Source: Sphingobacterium sp.
GTDB taxonomy: Bacteria; Bacteroidota; Bacteroidia; Sphingobacteriales; Sphingobacteriaceae
Length of the DNA stretch: 64,000 bases
NCBI GenBank assembly: GCA_031286695.1
Contig: JAITTY010000005.1
Location: 930,001 to 994,000 of the forward strand
Reading direction: 5' to 3'
Positions 51,317 to 61,156 of the stretch are shown one piece after another (positions within the stretch are counted from its first letter, which is position 1; each line of letters opens with the position of its first letter). The position numbers and the translations under genes were made by a program. Under the pieces are notes generated by a model that was not told where the DNA came from, made no database searches, and was given only the letters and a program-made list of their open reading frames with translations.

Positions 51317-52081
51317 TTAAATCCGAGATGCTTTGCCCGCTATGATATATTTCGCTAATGTATTCAGGTTAGCAAGTGCCGCTCCAATGGTATTGTTAAA
51401 ATAAGCATATACCTCTTTTTCCTCAGCAATCCAACTATTTATATAGGTACTATATTCCTTCAACACACTGTCCGAATAGCTTCCCCGATAATCACCATCT
51501 GGTCCATGGAAGCGCATATAGATAATCTTTGTATCTGTATATTGAAGACGCATCCCAAGAGTATCCTTATCATGGATAACCAGATGCATTCCATATGATT
51601 TTAAAAGAGTAAGAGTTTCTTCCCTATACCAGGAGGCGTTTCTAAATTCTACACATACCTTCCAGGCCTCGCTTCTCTTATCCTGACTGACAAAGTCCAA
51701 TAGTTCAGTAAGCCTTTCAATGGAAGTAAATTTAAAGGATGGCGGTAATTGTATAAGCAAACATCCTTTCTTTTGACCGACGGCATCAATAACGGAGAGA
51801 AATTTAACGACATCCTGTGGATCAAACCTAAGTTCCTTTTGATGCGTAATTCCTTTCCAAAGCTTAAAAGTAAATCGAAAACCATCGGTCGTTTCTTCGG
51901 ACCATCTTCTAACAGTTTCTTCCCGAGGAATTTTATAAAAAGAACTGTTCACCTCCAAAGAATTAAATAATAAACTGTATACAGCAAGTCGACTTTTGCC
52001 CTGTAACTGATCGGGATAAAAACTTCGATTCTTGTAAGGCAAAAGAATACCACTTGTTCCAGAAAAATAAGATTGTTCCAT
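51317..52081 (-). CDS. DUF72 family protein
   Basis: 254 residues from the ATG at 52081; the longer frame adds 66 residues of low-complexity Cys-rich sequence that is not part of the family. DUF72 features: SGTSGILLPYKNRSFYP (about 6-22), NSLEVNSSFYKIPREETVRRW (about 40-60), CLLIQLPPSFKF, VCVEFRNASWYREE and YMRFHGPDGDYRGSYS. Predicted TIM barrel of unknown enzymatic activity. Divergent from the glutamine cyclotransferase gene. Confidence 0.88.
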   Translation of the reverse strand: MEQSYFSGTSGILLPYKNRSFYPDQLQGKSRLAVYSLLFNSLEVNSSFYKIPREETVRRWSEETTDGFRFTFKLWKGITHQKELRFDPQDVVKFLSVIDAVGQKKGCLLIQLPPSFKFTSIERLTELLDFVSQDKRSEAWKVCVEFRNASWYREETLTLLKSYGMHLVIHDKDTLGMRLQYTDTKIIYMRFHGPDGDYRGSYSDSVLKEYSTYINSWIAEEKEVYAYFNNTIGAALANLNTLAKYIIAGKASRI

Positions 52082-52278
52082 ATTCTTATAACAATTGAGC
52101 TGTGTGCAATGGTTCATTTTTTTCTCACAAAGGGTGTATGCTTTTATATAAAAAGTAATTGAATTGCATATAAAAAACAATTTCTCTAAGTTTGGGCAAC
52201 AAGTAATATAACAGCTGCTGTTTTTTAGCAGCTCTTTTTCCAGTTTATTACAGGATGATTGATCAAGCACACCTCTCA

Positions 52279-53388
52279 ATGAAGAAAAAATCTTATCTAA
52301 TTAGTTTCATGCTTATGGCCATTTTAAGTGGTTGTACTGAAAATAAGCACAATAACACAAATACAGCTTCAAGCGCCCAATCCGGACAGTCCGAAGAAAG
52401 TCCGACATTTACCTTTGACAATATCAAACAGAGCTATGCACTGGGAGAAGATCTTGTCTTAAAGATAAACAATGAGAAGATGCCAAAATTAGACTCTGTC
52501 GTCTATTACATCAATGATATAAAAATTGGAGAAGTAAACGGCAATGAGCCCTTTAAATATCCATTAAAACATGAAAAATTTGGCAAACAAATTATTAAAG
52601 CTATTGTGTTTAGTGATGGAAAACAAGAGGAAAATACGATAAGCATAGATTTATTCGCCTCCACTCCTCCTCGTTTGCTTCAATATAGTATTGTAAATAT
52701 TTATCCACATGATATTAAAGCTTTTACACAAGGTTTGGAGTTTTATGGCGACAACTTAATCGAAAGTACCGGAAATGGAATTGGTCCAAGCGGAAATAAA
52801 GGTAAATCGAGTGTTCGCATGACGAACCCTAAAACTGGTGAGCCCATCAAAAAAATTGAACTGGATGATTCAATTTTTGGCGAAGGCGCCACTGTCCTCA
52901 ATGGGAAATTGTATCAATTGACTTATAAAAATAATATAGCCTATGTATACGATATAAACACCCTATCGGTTATTAAAACACTCCCCTACTTTCAGCCAAT
53001 GGAAGGTTGGGGCTTGACTTCTGACGGCAAAAATTTATATATGTCCAACGGTTCGGATTACATCTATACACTCAATCCACTTGACTTCTCAAAATCAGAC
53101 TATATTCGTGCCGCGACGAACACAGCTATGGTCGATCAGATCAATGAAATGGAATGGGTAAAGGGAAAAATCTATGCAAATTTCTTTATGGAAGATGTCA
53201 TTGGACAGATCGACCCTAAAACCGGCACAGTAGAGGCATTGGTGGATCTTTCCAAATTACGTGAAAATGTAACGCAACATGTCGATTTAGATGTACTCAA
53301 TGGTATCGCCTACAATCGAAAATCAAATACCTTCTTTGTGACCGGCAAAAACTGGGATAAAATGTTTGAGATAAAGCTGATCGAATAG
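52279..53388 (+). CDS. Glutaminyl-peptide cyclotransferase (glutamine cyclotransferase family)
   Basis: 369 residues from the ATG at 52279; an ATG eight codons earlier is less likely because the lipoprotein signal starts MKKKSYLISFMLMAILSGC (Cys19 by the new numbering). After a beta-domain (about 40-125), the propeller of the glutamine cyclotransferase family follows: PHDIKAFTQGLEFYGDNLIEST, FGEGATVLNGKLYQLTYKN, EGWGLTSDGKNLYMSNGSDY, INEMEWVKGKIYANF, LNGIAYNRKSNTFFVTGKNWDKM. It cyclises N-terminal Gln to pyroglutamate on exported proteins or peptides. Confidence 0.92.
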   Translation: MKKKSYLISFMLMAILSGCTENKHNNTNTASSAQSGQSEESPTFTFDNIKQSYALGEDLVLKINNEKMPKLDSVVYYINDIKIGEVNGNEPFKYPLKHEKFGKQIIKAIVFSDGKQEENTISIDLFASTPPRLLQYSIVNIYPHDIKAFTQGLEFYGDNLIESTGNGIGPSGNKGKSSVRMTNPKTGEPIKKIELDDSIFGEGATVLNGKLYQLTYKNNIAYVYDINTLSVIKTLPYFQPMEGWGLTSDGKNLYMSNGSDYIYTLNPLDFSKSDYIRAATNTAMVDQINEMEWVKGKIYANFFMEDVIGQIDPKTGTVEALVDLSKLRENVTQHVDLDVLNGIAYNRKSNTFFVTGKNWDKMFEIKLIE

Positions 53389-53400
53389 CTTTATCTCAAA
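53365..53400. terminator. Hairpin overlapping the end of the cyclotransferase gene
   Basis: TTTGAGATAAAGCT (53365-53378) and AGCTTTATCTCAAA (53387-53400), 14-bp perfect arms with an 8-base loop. It includes the last codons and the stop (53386-53388). No T-run follows on the plus strand. Confidence 0.6.
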
Positions 53401-53450
53401 TGAGAAAAAAGTATATTATTATCGAATCATCTAAACTATAATTTCTCGCG

Positions 53451-54302
53451 TTAGGGCAGCTCTTTCATTTTGTTAAAACCTTCGCTTACAAACGGTACCG
53501 TTTGCGGTGCAAACAACTGCGTTATAAACGGCGTTGTTTGCGCATATTTAGCTGCTAAAAATTCCAGTCGCTGTGCTGAAGCCAATTCGGGCAACGTATA
53601 ATAGATACTCTTTTCACCTTCTTTACCCTCCATCTGCACATACCTCCCCTTGGTTACCTTCAGGTGATTAGTTTGTTCAAAATCGTGCAAAAAAGAATCA
53701 TCCTTATCTACCATATCCCATTTTGGATCACGTGGACAGCAAACGGATCCATAACTTTCCTTCCTGTAAACTGTCAGCATATTTTTAGGCGAAGCAGGTT
53801 TAAAGAAATCAAAGCCCGGATTATCGTCACCAGAACGACGAATACTATCAACCCTAACCACACCGTCCTCTCTTTTTATCGAATAATAAAAATTGGTCGT
53901 CGCAGGTTCTATACACATACCCTTTTTCGATGCTTCTTTAGCAATCTCATCATAAAATTTCCAGTCTGGGACGATCAGCACAAAATGCTGGAGATCGGGA
54001 TAAAACTCATTTGATTTCTTAAACAATTCTACCGGAATTCTAGCACTCAAAAAGAAGACATAGGTGGAATCTGGAACAATCCGCAATGGAAGATCTATTA
54101 AGTAACTGTCGTTTTTTTTAACCACTAAATTATCGTCAATCATAACAACCTGACCATAGTTTTCGCGATACCAATCTGGCTTTACGGTATCCACCAATGC
54201 AATAGGCGCTGATGGCTGCTGTGCTGTTATTTTACTCTTACAGGAAAATGCCATCATCGGTAAAATAATCAGCAAATACCACCTATTTTCTAGCTTTAAC
54301 AT
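53451..54302 (-). CDS. Lipoprotein of unknown function
   Basis: 283 residues with a lipobox (MMAFSC, Cys21). The body has beta-rich features (QVVMIDDNLVVKKNDSYLID, STYVFFLSARIPVE) and a helical C-terminus. I do not recognise a family. It follows the small lipoprotein gene at 54330-54830 by 27 bp in the same direction, so the two are probably one operon. Converges with the cyclotransferase gene. Confidence 0.7.
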   Translation of the reverse strand: MLKLENRWYLLIILPMMAFSCKSKITAQQPSAPIALVDTVKPDWYRENYGQVVMIDDNLVVKKNDSYLIDLPLRIVPDSTYVFFLSARIPVELFKKSNEFYPDLQHFVLIVPDWKFYDEIAKEASKKGMCIEPATTNFYYSIKREDGVVRVDSIRRSGDDNPGFDFFKPASPKNMLTVYRKESYGSVCCPRDPKWDMVDKDDSFLHDFEQTNHLKVTKGRYVQMEGKEGEKSIYYTLPELASAQRLEFLAAKYAQTTPFITQLFAPQTVPFVSEGFNKMKELP

Positions 54303-54329
54303 CTCTATAAAATCAAAATGTACTTTAAA

Positions 54330-54830
54330 CTATTTTCTTATTTCCTTATCAACTTTTATTCCAGCTTGATGCAAGAAGGCCATTTGGTGCGCAAAACACT
54401 CATCGGCTAAGGCTACAATGCGTGCTTTTTCATCCGTAATCTCTCTTAGCAGACTTTTCCTTGCTCCTTTTTTCTGTTCATCAATATATTTAATCAGTAA
54501 AGCACCATATCCATCAACAATCTGTGTCATATAAGCAATTGTAGCCACATGAAAACCTTCAGCAGTTTTAGTGGGTCTCAACTGAGCAGCCTCGCATTTT
54601 ATCCCTTTGATATAACTGCTCAAAGCACGTGCCTCATTCAATTTCATTTCATAGGAAGATTCGGATTTATCGACATCATATTCCCCATCCAATAACTTCC
54701 CATAACTCTCATCCAATTTTTCCGTACAGCTCTGGAAAAGATAGGCCATTTTTTCGTTATATCCCGAGTCGGGATTCCCCTTACAGGAACATATGGCGAA
54801 TATCATAACGATTAGTGCTAAAATTCTCAT
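54330..54830 (-). CDS. Small helical lipoprotein of unknown function
   Basis: 166 residues with a lipobox (IFAICSC, Cys15 or Cys16). The body is helical, with two cysteines (C35, C79) and a charged end (EQKKGARKSLLREITDEKAR). No family is recognised. It starts an operon with the lipoprotein gene at 53451, 27 bp downstream. Confidence 0.7.
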   Translation of the reverse strand: MRILALIVMIFAICSCKGNPDSGYNEKMAYLFQSCTEKLDESYGKLLDGEYDVDKSESSYEMKLNEARALSSYIKGIKCEAAQLRPTKTAEGFHVATIAYMTQIVDGYGALLIKYIDEQKKGARKSLLREITDEKARIVALADECFAHQMAFLHQAGIKVDKEIRK

Positions 54831-55198
54831 TTCTCAATTTTTCCGCAAATAACATATTTTTAAGATAGCCCTTTCATTGCTTTTAATATTCGCGGTCTTT
54901 ATTTTAAGATTCGTCGTCACCTCTGCAATTTCCTATACTTAACATATCCTTCTTTTTATTGAGATATCGTTCGGCATCTCCATTTTCTTCCTGCTCGCCT
55001 ATATGCTGCTTTATATGATTAATCCTTATAAAAAGCAAAATATGGTTCCAATCCTCCATATGTTTTCTAAATTTTCAAAGCCGTCGTATTTTTAACACAA
55101 TAAATCTCCTATTTAGCAGAATTTATTTATCATTTGAAGCTTAACACTTTGTTTCTTAAAAAGAATTACGGAAATTAGAGGTATAAACCAAAGAAATC
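54831..55198. other. Intergenic region with a possible gene fossil
   Basis: A plus-strand frame at 54943-55095 (50 codons, no start codon; after a TAA) reads as one membrane helix with ISFGISIFFLLAYMLLYM, then NPYKKQNMVPILHMF. It may be the end of a decayed small membrane protein gene. The remaining sequence is AT-rich and shows nothing else. Confidence 0.35.
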
Positions 55199-55447
55199 AT
55201 GAATAACAGACCATTAAACGGAATGACTATTGAAGAGCTTCAAACCAACAGGAAAACCGCGCTGGTAGTTACCTGGATGTTAACCATCATGCTCATTATT
55301 TTATTGGGAATGGGAATTTACACCTCGGTTACCAAAGGATTTAGTGCACTAATGGCTATTCCTTTTGCTTTATCTCCTATTGCGATTCTCAATTTCAAAA
55401 GAATAAAAGAAATTAATGAAGAACTCAAAATAAGAGGAGCTCAATAA
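55199..55447 (+). CDS. Small two-helix membrane protein
   Basis: 82 residues. An N-terminal amphipathic part with the motif GMTIEELQTNRKTA, two membrane helices (about 22-43 and 49-65: VVTWMLTIMLIILLGMGIY, GFSALMAIPFALSPIAIL) and a basic end (FKRIKEINEELKIRGAQ). Unknown function; small proteins of this type occur in Sphingobacteriaceae. First of three closely spaced plus-strand genes (7 bp to the next). Confidence 0.7.
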   Translation: MNNRPLNGMTIEELQTNRKTALVVTWMLTIMLIILLGMGIYTSVTKGFSALMAIPFALSPIAILNFKRIKEINEELKIRGAQ

Positions 55448-55454
55448 AGTCACG

Positions 55455-55685
55455 ATGAAACAGCTTACATTATTTATCTTGTTTATATTCGTTTCCAATG
55501 CAGTGTTTGGTCAGGAGATAAGTAAATCAACGACACAGACAATCACGCAATCGGGAATAGGCCTTGGGTCAGTAATTGCCGTAGTCACTTCATGGGACCG
55601 TAATAAATCCATACTTTGGGCTTTAATTCACGGAATACTTGGCTGGTTATATGTTATCTATTTTGCGTTCACCCGAAGTGAATAA
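55455..55685 (+). CDS. Small secreted/membrane protein
   Basis: 76 residues with a signal peptide (MKQLTLFILFIFVSNAVFGQ) and two hydrophobic stretches, one glycine-rich (GIGLGSVIAVVTSW) and SILWALIHGILGWLYVIYFAF at the C-terminus. Unknown function. The middle HGILGWLYV pattern is found in small proteins of Bacteroidota. 9 bp upstream of the GNAT gene. Confidence 0.65.
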   Translation: MKQLTLFILFIFVSNAVFGQEISKSTTQTITQSGIGLGSVIAVVTSWDRNKSILWALIHGILGWLYVIYFAFTRSE

Positions 55686-55694
55686 AGATCCACA

Positions 55695-56288
55695 ATGAAA
55701 CACGGCAACTCCATACTTACTTCCAATATAGATTTTGTTATTGAAGAAATCAGAGAATCCAGTGACATCTTGATTACCGAACTCGTAGATCTGACTTTTA
55801 ACATTGTCCAAGGAGGTGCCTCTATAGGGTTTATGGATGATCTGACTGTTGAACAGGCACGTATATTCTGGTCCAAAGTCCTAAATAAAGTCAAACAGCA
55901 GAAAACTGTATTAATTGTTGCCAAAAATAGCGTGACAAATCAGATTACCGGAACAGTTCAATTGCAAATCGATCTTCCTTCCAATCAAGCACATCGTGCA
56001 GACGTTGCCAAAATGCTAGTTCATTCCGACTTTCGGAGAATGGGCATTGCACAGAAATTGCTTCAGCAAATTGAAAAGATAGCCATTGATTTAAAAAAAA
56101 CACTTCTGGTGCTCGATACGGTAACTGATAGCCCAGCATATCTCATGTACCAAAAGTGTGGTTGGACGATTGTCGGTGATATTCCAAATTATGCTCTTCT
56201 TCCCAATGGTTTACCATGTAGCACAACCTACTTTTACAAAAATCTGAATAATTCGGCTGAGAAAATAAGCAGCCCCCAAATTCATTAA
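55695..56288 (+). CDS. GNAT N-acetyltransferase
   Basis: 197 residues. GNAT core with VAKNSVTNQITGTVQLQID, acetyl-CoA-binding DFRRMGIAQKLLQQIEKIA (about 114-132), TLLVLDTVTDSPAYLMYQKC (about 138-157) and GWTIVGDIPNYALLPNG. Probably small-molecule or amine acetyltransferase. Third gene of a tight plus-strand cluster; the two small membrane proteins upstream give no substrate clue. Confidence 0.9.
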   Translation: MKHGNSILTSNIDFVIEEIRESSDILITELVDLTFNIVQGGASIGFMDDLTVEQARIFWSKVLNKVKQQKTVLIVAKNSVTNQITGTVQLQIDLPSNQAHRADVAKMLVHSDFRRMGIAQKLLQQIEKIAIDLKKTLLVLDTVTDSPAYLMYQKCGWTIVGDIPNYALLPNGLPCSTTYFYKNLNNSAEKISSPQIH

Positions 56289-56339
56289 ATATTCATTTGG
56301 AGGCCGCGCTTAGAAAGATCTATATAAATAGAAATGATG

Positions 56340-58586
56340 CTAGTTATTTTTGTACCATACTGGCCCTGGTTTCTCGCCCATTTCAAACACTAATGTCGCA
56401 CCAGACATAATCTGTTCATGTGTAATATAACTTGTTTCAAGAGGTTTACCATCAAGAGTAACCGATTGGATATACATATTGGATCTGCTCACCTGGTTTG
56501 CCTTAACCGTAAATTTCTTTCCATTGGAAAGCTTCAATTCGGCTTTTTCAAATAGAGGTGTGCCGATCTCATATTTCCCACTGATAGGATCTACAGGATA
56601 AAAACCCAACGAACTGAATACATACCAAGCTGACATCTGTCCACAATCATCATTTCCACTCAATCCAGCAGGTGTATTTAAATAAAGTTTATTCATAACC
56701 TCTGCAGCATATTGCTGTGTTTTCCAAGGCTGTCCAACGGTATTAAATAAATAGAGGGCATGGTGACTTGGTTCGTTTCCATGTGCATATTGACCAATCA
56801 TTCCTGTGCTAAAAATTGGAAGTTTACTGGTATCCGAAGGATGAAATGTAAACATGCTATCCAACTTCTGAGCGAAGCGTTCTTGCCCCCCAACAAGCTT
56901 AATCAATCCGGGAATATCATGCTGTACAGACCAGAAATATTGCCAAGCATTACTCTCACAGATATGCGCGCTATACTCTTCGGGATCAAATGGGGTAATA
57001 AATTTACCTCTACTATCCCGGGGCTGCATAAATGAAGTCGACGGATTATAAACATTTTTGTAGTTCTGCGCTCTTGCAAAAAATGTTTCTGAAATCTCTT
57101 TCTTTCCCATCTTATCCGCCATCATGGCGATACAATGATCATCGTATGCATATTCAAGTGTTCTCGATAGCGACCAGTTTTCAGCATTATATTCATCCTT
57201 GACATCATAGGGTACATAGCCCAATTTTTTATACAGACCTATGCCTCTATAATTGTCGATATTAGCTGTGGCAACGCAGGCTTCTAATGCTTTCGTAGCA
57301 TCAAAATCACCGATTCCTTTTAAATATGCATCTACAATTACAGGAATTGCATGATTCCCGATCATCATATCTGTTTCACTCCCATAAATATTCCATACTG
57401 GCAATCGGCCGTGTTGTTCATAAAAAGCGATGAACGACTTAATCATATCGTTTACACGATTAGGATCAATATAAGTAAATAAGGGATGTGATGCTCTATA
57501 GGTATCCCAAAGGGAAAACGTACTGTAGTTGGTCCAGCCTTCGGCCTGATGTACCTTCCGATCTGCCCCCATATAAGCACCATCAACATCACTGAAAATT
57601 GTTGGCGCCAGCATCGAATGATATAGTGCTGTATAGAACTTAACCTGCTCCTCTTTGTCTTTGGTTTCGATGGCGACCCTACCCAATTCACTGTTCCAAT
57701 TTTGCTCTGCCTCTTTCAAATAATAGTCAAAATCATCTTTAGGAACTTCCGCTTTCAAATTTTTGGAAGCACCTTCCATGCTTACCCCCGAAAGTGCTGT
57801 ACTGAGTGTTACTTGTTCTCCTTCGGCAGTTTTAAAATCAAATCGGGCTTTATAGGCTGTACCAATTCGCGTTGCCTTCTTCGCTGTTGTATCGGCACTT
57901 GATAATATTACGGTGCTATCGATATGAACAGCTGTAAAAGGTTTGGAAAAACGAGTTTCAAAATAGACACGTTGCCCTCTGGCCCAGCCTTCAGAAAAAC
58001 GATAGCCACGAATAGTCACAGAATCTACCACTTCGATCCGCGAATCTGTAGTCGCATCCCAGTTCATTGCTTTCTTTAAATCTAAAAATACGGCAGATTC
58101 CGCCTTTGGAAAAGTATAGCGTTGAATACCACAACGTGCTGTTGCCGTCAGCTCTACATTGATATCATAATCAACCAGTTTTACCTGATAATATCCTGCA
58201 TGTGCCTTTTCGTCTTTGTGGGAAAACTTGGAATGTATACCAAGAGGAGCTTCCGCTTCATGATAGGGCAATGTCACCGGCATGAAAGATATATCGTATA
58301 AGTCACCCGCCCCGGTACCGCTTAAATGTGTATGGCTAAAGCCAGAAATTGTACTGTCGGGATAAAAGTATCCAGAAATACGGTCCCAGCCAGGCAGCCC
58401 ATTATCTGGACTTAGCTGTACCATCCCAAAGGGGGATTGTGCGCCTGGATATGTATTTCCGGTAAAGTCCGTTCCGATAAAAGGATTTACATACGTTGCA
58501 TAATAACTTTCATCGGAGCTTTTTAGCGAAGCACAACCAATTAAAGACAATAGGCCTGCACAGACCGCATAATTAATATATTTCAT
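56340..58586 (-). CDS. GH92 alpha-mannosidase, lipoprotein
   Basis: 748 residues with a lipobox (LSLIGC, Cys18), so outer-membrane or periplasmic lipoprotein. GH92 features: YVNPFIGTDFTGNTYPGAQ (32-50), WDTYRASHPL (360-369), CESNAWQYFW with the probable acid E544, HGNEPSHHALYLF (602-614) and the Ca/water site GNDDCGQMSAWYVFSSLGFYP with D646-D647. The enzyme is an exo-acting calcium-dependent alpha-mannosidase. 33 bp downstream of another GH92. NEPSHH here is the canonical loop. Confidence 0.93.
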   Translation of the reverse strand: MKYINYAVCAGLLSLIGCASLKSSDESYYATYVNPFIGTDFTGNTYPGAQSPFGMVQLSPDNGLPGWDRISGYFYPDSTISGFSHTHLSGTGAGDLYDISFMPVTLPYHEAEAPLGIHSKFSHKDEKAHAGYYQVKLVDYDINVELTATARCGIQRYTFPKAESAVFLDLKKAMNWDATTDSRIEVVDSVTIRGYRFSEGWARGQRVYFETRFSKPFTAVHIDSTVILSSADTTAKKATRIGTAYKARFDFKTAEGEQVTLSTALSGVSMEGASKNLKAEVPKDDFDYYLKEAEQNWNSELGRVAIETKDKEEQVKFYTALYHSMLAPTIFSDVDGAYMGADRKVHQAEGWTNYSTFSLWDTYRASHPLFTYIDPNRVNDMIKSFIAFYEQHGRLPVWNIYGSETDMMIGNHAIPVIVDAYLKGIGDFDATKALEACVATANIDNYRGIGLYKKLGYVPYDVKDEYNAENWSLSRTLEYAYDDHCIAMMADKMGKKEISETFFARAQNYKNVYNPSTSFMQPRDSRGKFITPFDPEEYSAHICESNAWQYFWSVQHDIPGLIKLVGGQERFAQKLDSMFTFHPSDTSKLPIFSTGMIGQYAHGNEPSHHALYLFNTVGQPWKTQQYAAEVMNKLYLNTPAGLSGNDDCGQMSAWYVFSSLGFYPVDPISGKYEIGTPLFEKAELKLSNGKKFTVKANQVSRSNMYIQSVTLDGKPLETSYITHEQIMSGATLVFEMGEKPGPVWYKNN

Positions 58587-58619
58587 TGTGTAGATCAGTT
58601 TTCAATTTAGTTTGCTTAT

Positions 58620-60869
58620 TTATCTATTTCCAGTAACAATTAGAATATCCTTGCTATTGACTAAAGTCTGGTGACTGATTTTAAATCCATTGAATGGTTT
58701 TCCGTCGATAACGATCTTTTTGATATATTCACCATTCCCTTCTTTTTGGCGTCTTATGGTTACTTTATCGGCATTTGGATAGTATTTCTTATCGAGCTGA
58801 ATAGTTACTTTATCAAATACCGGGGTTACAACTGTATAATCTGGTCTACCCGGACAAAAAGGATAAATCCCGATCATGTTCATGAGTGCCCATGTAGACA
58901 TCGTCCCCGTGTCATCATTACCAGGTATACCGCCGGGGCTGTTGGTAAAATGTTTTTCCAGTATTTCTTTCACCAACTTTTGAGTGCGCCATTCTTCGCC
59001 TTTAATTTCTGAAAACACATGTGGATACAGCATATCCGGTTCGTTTGTCACATCAAAATATCCCTTATCAAACGTTGCCTGAAGCCGATCTACAAATTTT
59101 TGCTTTCCGCCCATCAATTTCACCAAACCAGGAATATCAAATGGAATTGCAAAACTGTAATTCCAGGCATTACCTTCATGGAAACCATGATTAGGTTCAA
59201 AATTAGCTCCCATCAATGGATTAAATGGGCTCAAAAATTCTCCATTCGGAAGAATGGGCCTAAAAGTTCCATATTCTGACGAATAATAATGTTTGTACCC
59301 CTGCGCCCGCTTACCAAAAAGCTGTGCATCTTTGTTTTTCCCCAAAGAAGTAGCCAACTGAGCTAAATTCCAGTCCGCAACATAATATTCTATCGCATGC
59401 GATACTGAATTATCAAATGAATCGCGCAACGGTACATACCCGTACTTCACGTAATCCGCATTGTCGGGCCTGATTTTATTTGTTGAATCAGTTGTAGTAG
59501 CAGATTTCAAAAAGGCTTCATAAGCGGTATTGATATCAAAATCCCGAATGCCTTTCATCCATGCATCAACAATCACAGGAACTGCAGGATCACCATCCAT
59601 CGTATAGCTTTCTCGGCTATACAATTCCCATTTCGGCATCCAGCCGTTTTCTTTATAAATATCGATCATGGAACGTATCATACCAACCTGCTTATCGGGA
59701 TAAACCAAAGACATGAGCGGCTGTACATTTCTATAGGTATCCCACAGTGAAAACACTGTATAACGATTGTGATCTGCTACAAGAGTCTTCCGGCTTTCCA
59801 TTGCGGGATACTCGCCATTCACGTCCTGTAAAACATTGGGATGAATCATGGCATGGTATAGTGCTGTATAAAACACTGTTTTCTGGTCTTCCGTTCCACC
59901 CTCTACCTGTATCTTCGACAAGGCATTATTCCATTGTAAAGAAGCTTGCTGATGCGTTTTCTCAAATCCGAAATCAGCCTGCTCGGCGTCTAGATTTTTA
60001 CGGGCATTATCGACACTCACAAACGACACGGCAAGCTGAACTTCCAAACTTTCATTTTCTTGAACATCAAAGCTAAAAAATGCGCCAAGATCATCACCAG
60101 AAAGTTGATCTGTATAATCTGTAAAAATCTTATATTTTCCAGCATCCTTATTCCAGTCATTTTCCCATTTTTCTCCGGCACGCTGGAATTTCCAGTAACC
60201 TCTTTTTGTGGGCTTTTTATTGACACGCATGACAAAGAAAATTGGGTAAACAGCCTGATTATTGCTATAACAGAAAGAGCCCAACAACTTAGATCCTTCT
60301 ATTTCGGTATCACTCACATAACGAACTGTCGCTCCCGTTTCATTTGTTAAACCCTCGCCCAAATTGAGCAGGATATTTGCCTGTCCTTTTGGAAAAGTGA
60401 ATTTCGATACGCCTACACGTGCTGTGGCTGAAACTTCCGTTTTAATGCCATATTTCTTTAATACATTGCTATAATACCCCGGATGGGCAACCTCTTGGGT
60501 ATAGGTACTACCATATTGATGATAATCAACCTCCAGTTTTCCTGAGGTTGGCATCAACAACAAACTTCCCATATCTGGACATCCTACACCACTTAAATTG
60601 ACATGCGAGAAACCTGTAAAATAGCTATTACTATGTTCATAGGGAGTTGACCACCATCTTGCATCCTTATCAAATGCGTTAAGTGATGATCCCATTACAT
60701 TAAATGGGGAAACATTCATCAAACCGTTGGGAAGCTGAGCTCCCGGGTTGGTTGTTCCATAATTGCTGGTACCGATAAACGGATTGACATAGTCGGTAGG
60801 AAGCTTTTGGGCAGAAACGTTCTCCCAAAGAAATAATCCTAAAAGTAAAAAACGAATAAATTTGATCAT
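58620..60869 (-). CDS. GH92 alpha-mannosidase
   Basis: 749 residues from the ATG at 60869; 12 upstream codons are open but the signal peptide starts MIKFIRFLLLGLFLWENVSAQ. GH92 layout as in its neighbour: VNPFIGTSNYGTTNPGAQ (28-45), FHEGNAWNYSF with the probable acid E565, GNDDTGTMSTWALMNMIGIYP with D652-D653. The loop that reads NEPSHH in the neighbour is NEPDMLYP here, and a WWSTPYEHSNSYFTGFSHV insert follows residue 70, so mannoside linkage preference may differ. Confidence 0.92.
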   Translation of the reverse strand: MIKFIRFLLLGLFLWENVSAQKLPTDYVNPFIGTSNYGTTNPGAQLPNGLMNVSPFNVMGSSLNAFDKDARWWSTPYEHSNSYFTGFSHVNLSGVGCPDMGSLLLMPTSGKLEVDYHQYGSTYTQEVAHPGYYSNVLKKYGIKTEVSATARVGVSKFTFPKGQANILLNLGEGLTNETGATVRYVSDTEIEGSKLLGSFCYSNNQAVYPIFFVMRVNKKPTKRGYWKFQRAGEKWENDWNKDAGKYKIFTDYTDQLSGDDLGAFFSFDVQENESLEVQLAVSFVSVDNARKNLDAEQADFGFEKTHQQASLQWNNALSKIQVEGGTEDQKTVFYTALYHAMIHPNVLQDVNGEYPAMESRKTLVADHNRYTVFSLWDTYRNVQPLMSLVYPDKQVGMIRSMIDIYKENGWMPKWELYSRESYTMDGDPAVPVIVDAWMKGIRDFDINTAYEAFLKSATTTDSTNKIRPDNADYVKYGYVPLRDSFDNSVSHAIEYYVADWNLAQLATSLGKNKDAQLFGKRAQGYKHYYSSEYGTFRPILPNGEFLSPFNPLMGANFEPNHGFHEGNAWNYSFAIPFDIPGLVKLMGGKQKFVDRLQATFDKGYFDVTNEPDMLYPHVFSEIKGEEWRTQKLVKEILEKHFTNSPGGIPGNDDTGTMSTWALMNMIGIYPFCPGRPDYTVVTPVFDKVTIQLDKKYYPNADKVTIRRQKEGNGEYIKKIVIDGKPFNGFKISHQTLVNSKDILIVTGNR

Positions 60870-61080
60870 ATAATCTTGATAGACGACATTGTTAATTGCT
60901 TTCATTCAAGCAAACACCATAGGCCGCGCATTTTAGCGTGTACCTACAATAGTACAGATAATCGTAAATATTTACAAATATTACCAGCGGTTATATCGAT
61001 GATTTTACGTTTGTTAATAGGATTTAGCAAAACTAAAAACGTCAAGCAAGGCAATTCATTTCAATCAAGTCAATAATAAC

Positions 61081-61111
61081 AAAAACCTGAAGCGGGGAAC
61101 TTCAGGTTTTT
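61081..61111. terminator. Bidirectional hairpin terminator
   Basis: AAAAACCTGAAG (61081-61092) pairs perfectly with CTTCAGGTTTTT (61100-61111). T-runs fall on both sides. It lies about 170 bp past the stop of the rightmost GH92. Confidence 0.8.
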
Positions 61112-61156
61112 ACTAACTAACCAATTATTAACCTAAATTATGAAACTATCTCTATA
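61112..61156 (+). pseudogene. SusC-type leader and start-codon remnant
   Basis: After the hairpin the plus strand reads ACTAACTAACCAATTATT then AACCTAAATT followed by ATGAAACTATCTCTATAA: four codons and a stop. The TTAACCTAAA-to-ATG leader also precedes the SusC gene in this window (44215-44238, minus strand). It may mark where a susC-like gene was lost or truncated. Confidence 0.35.
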
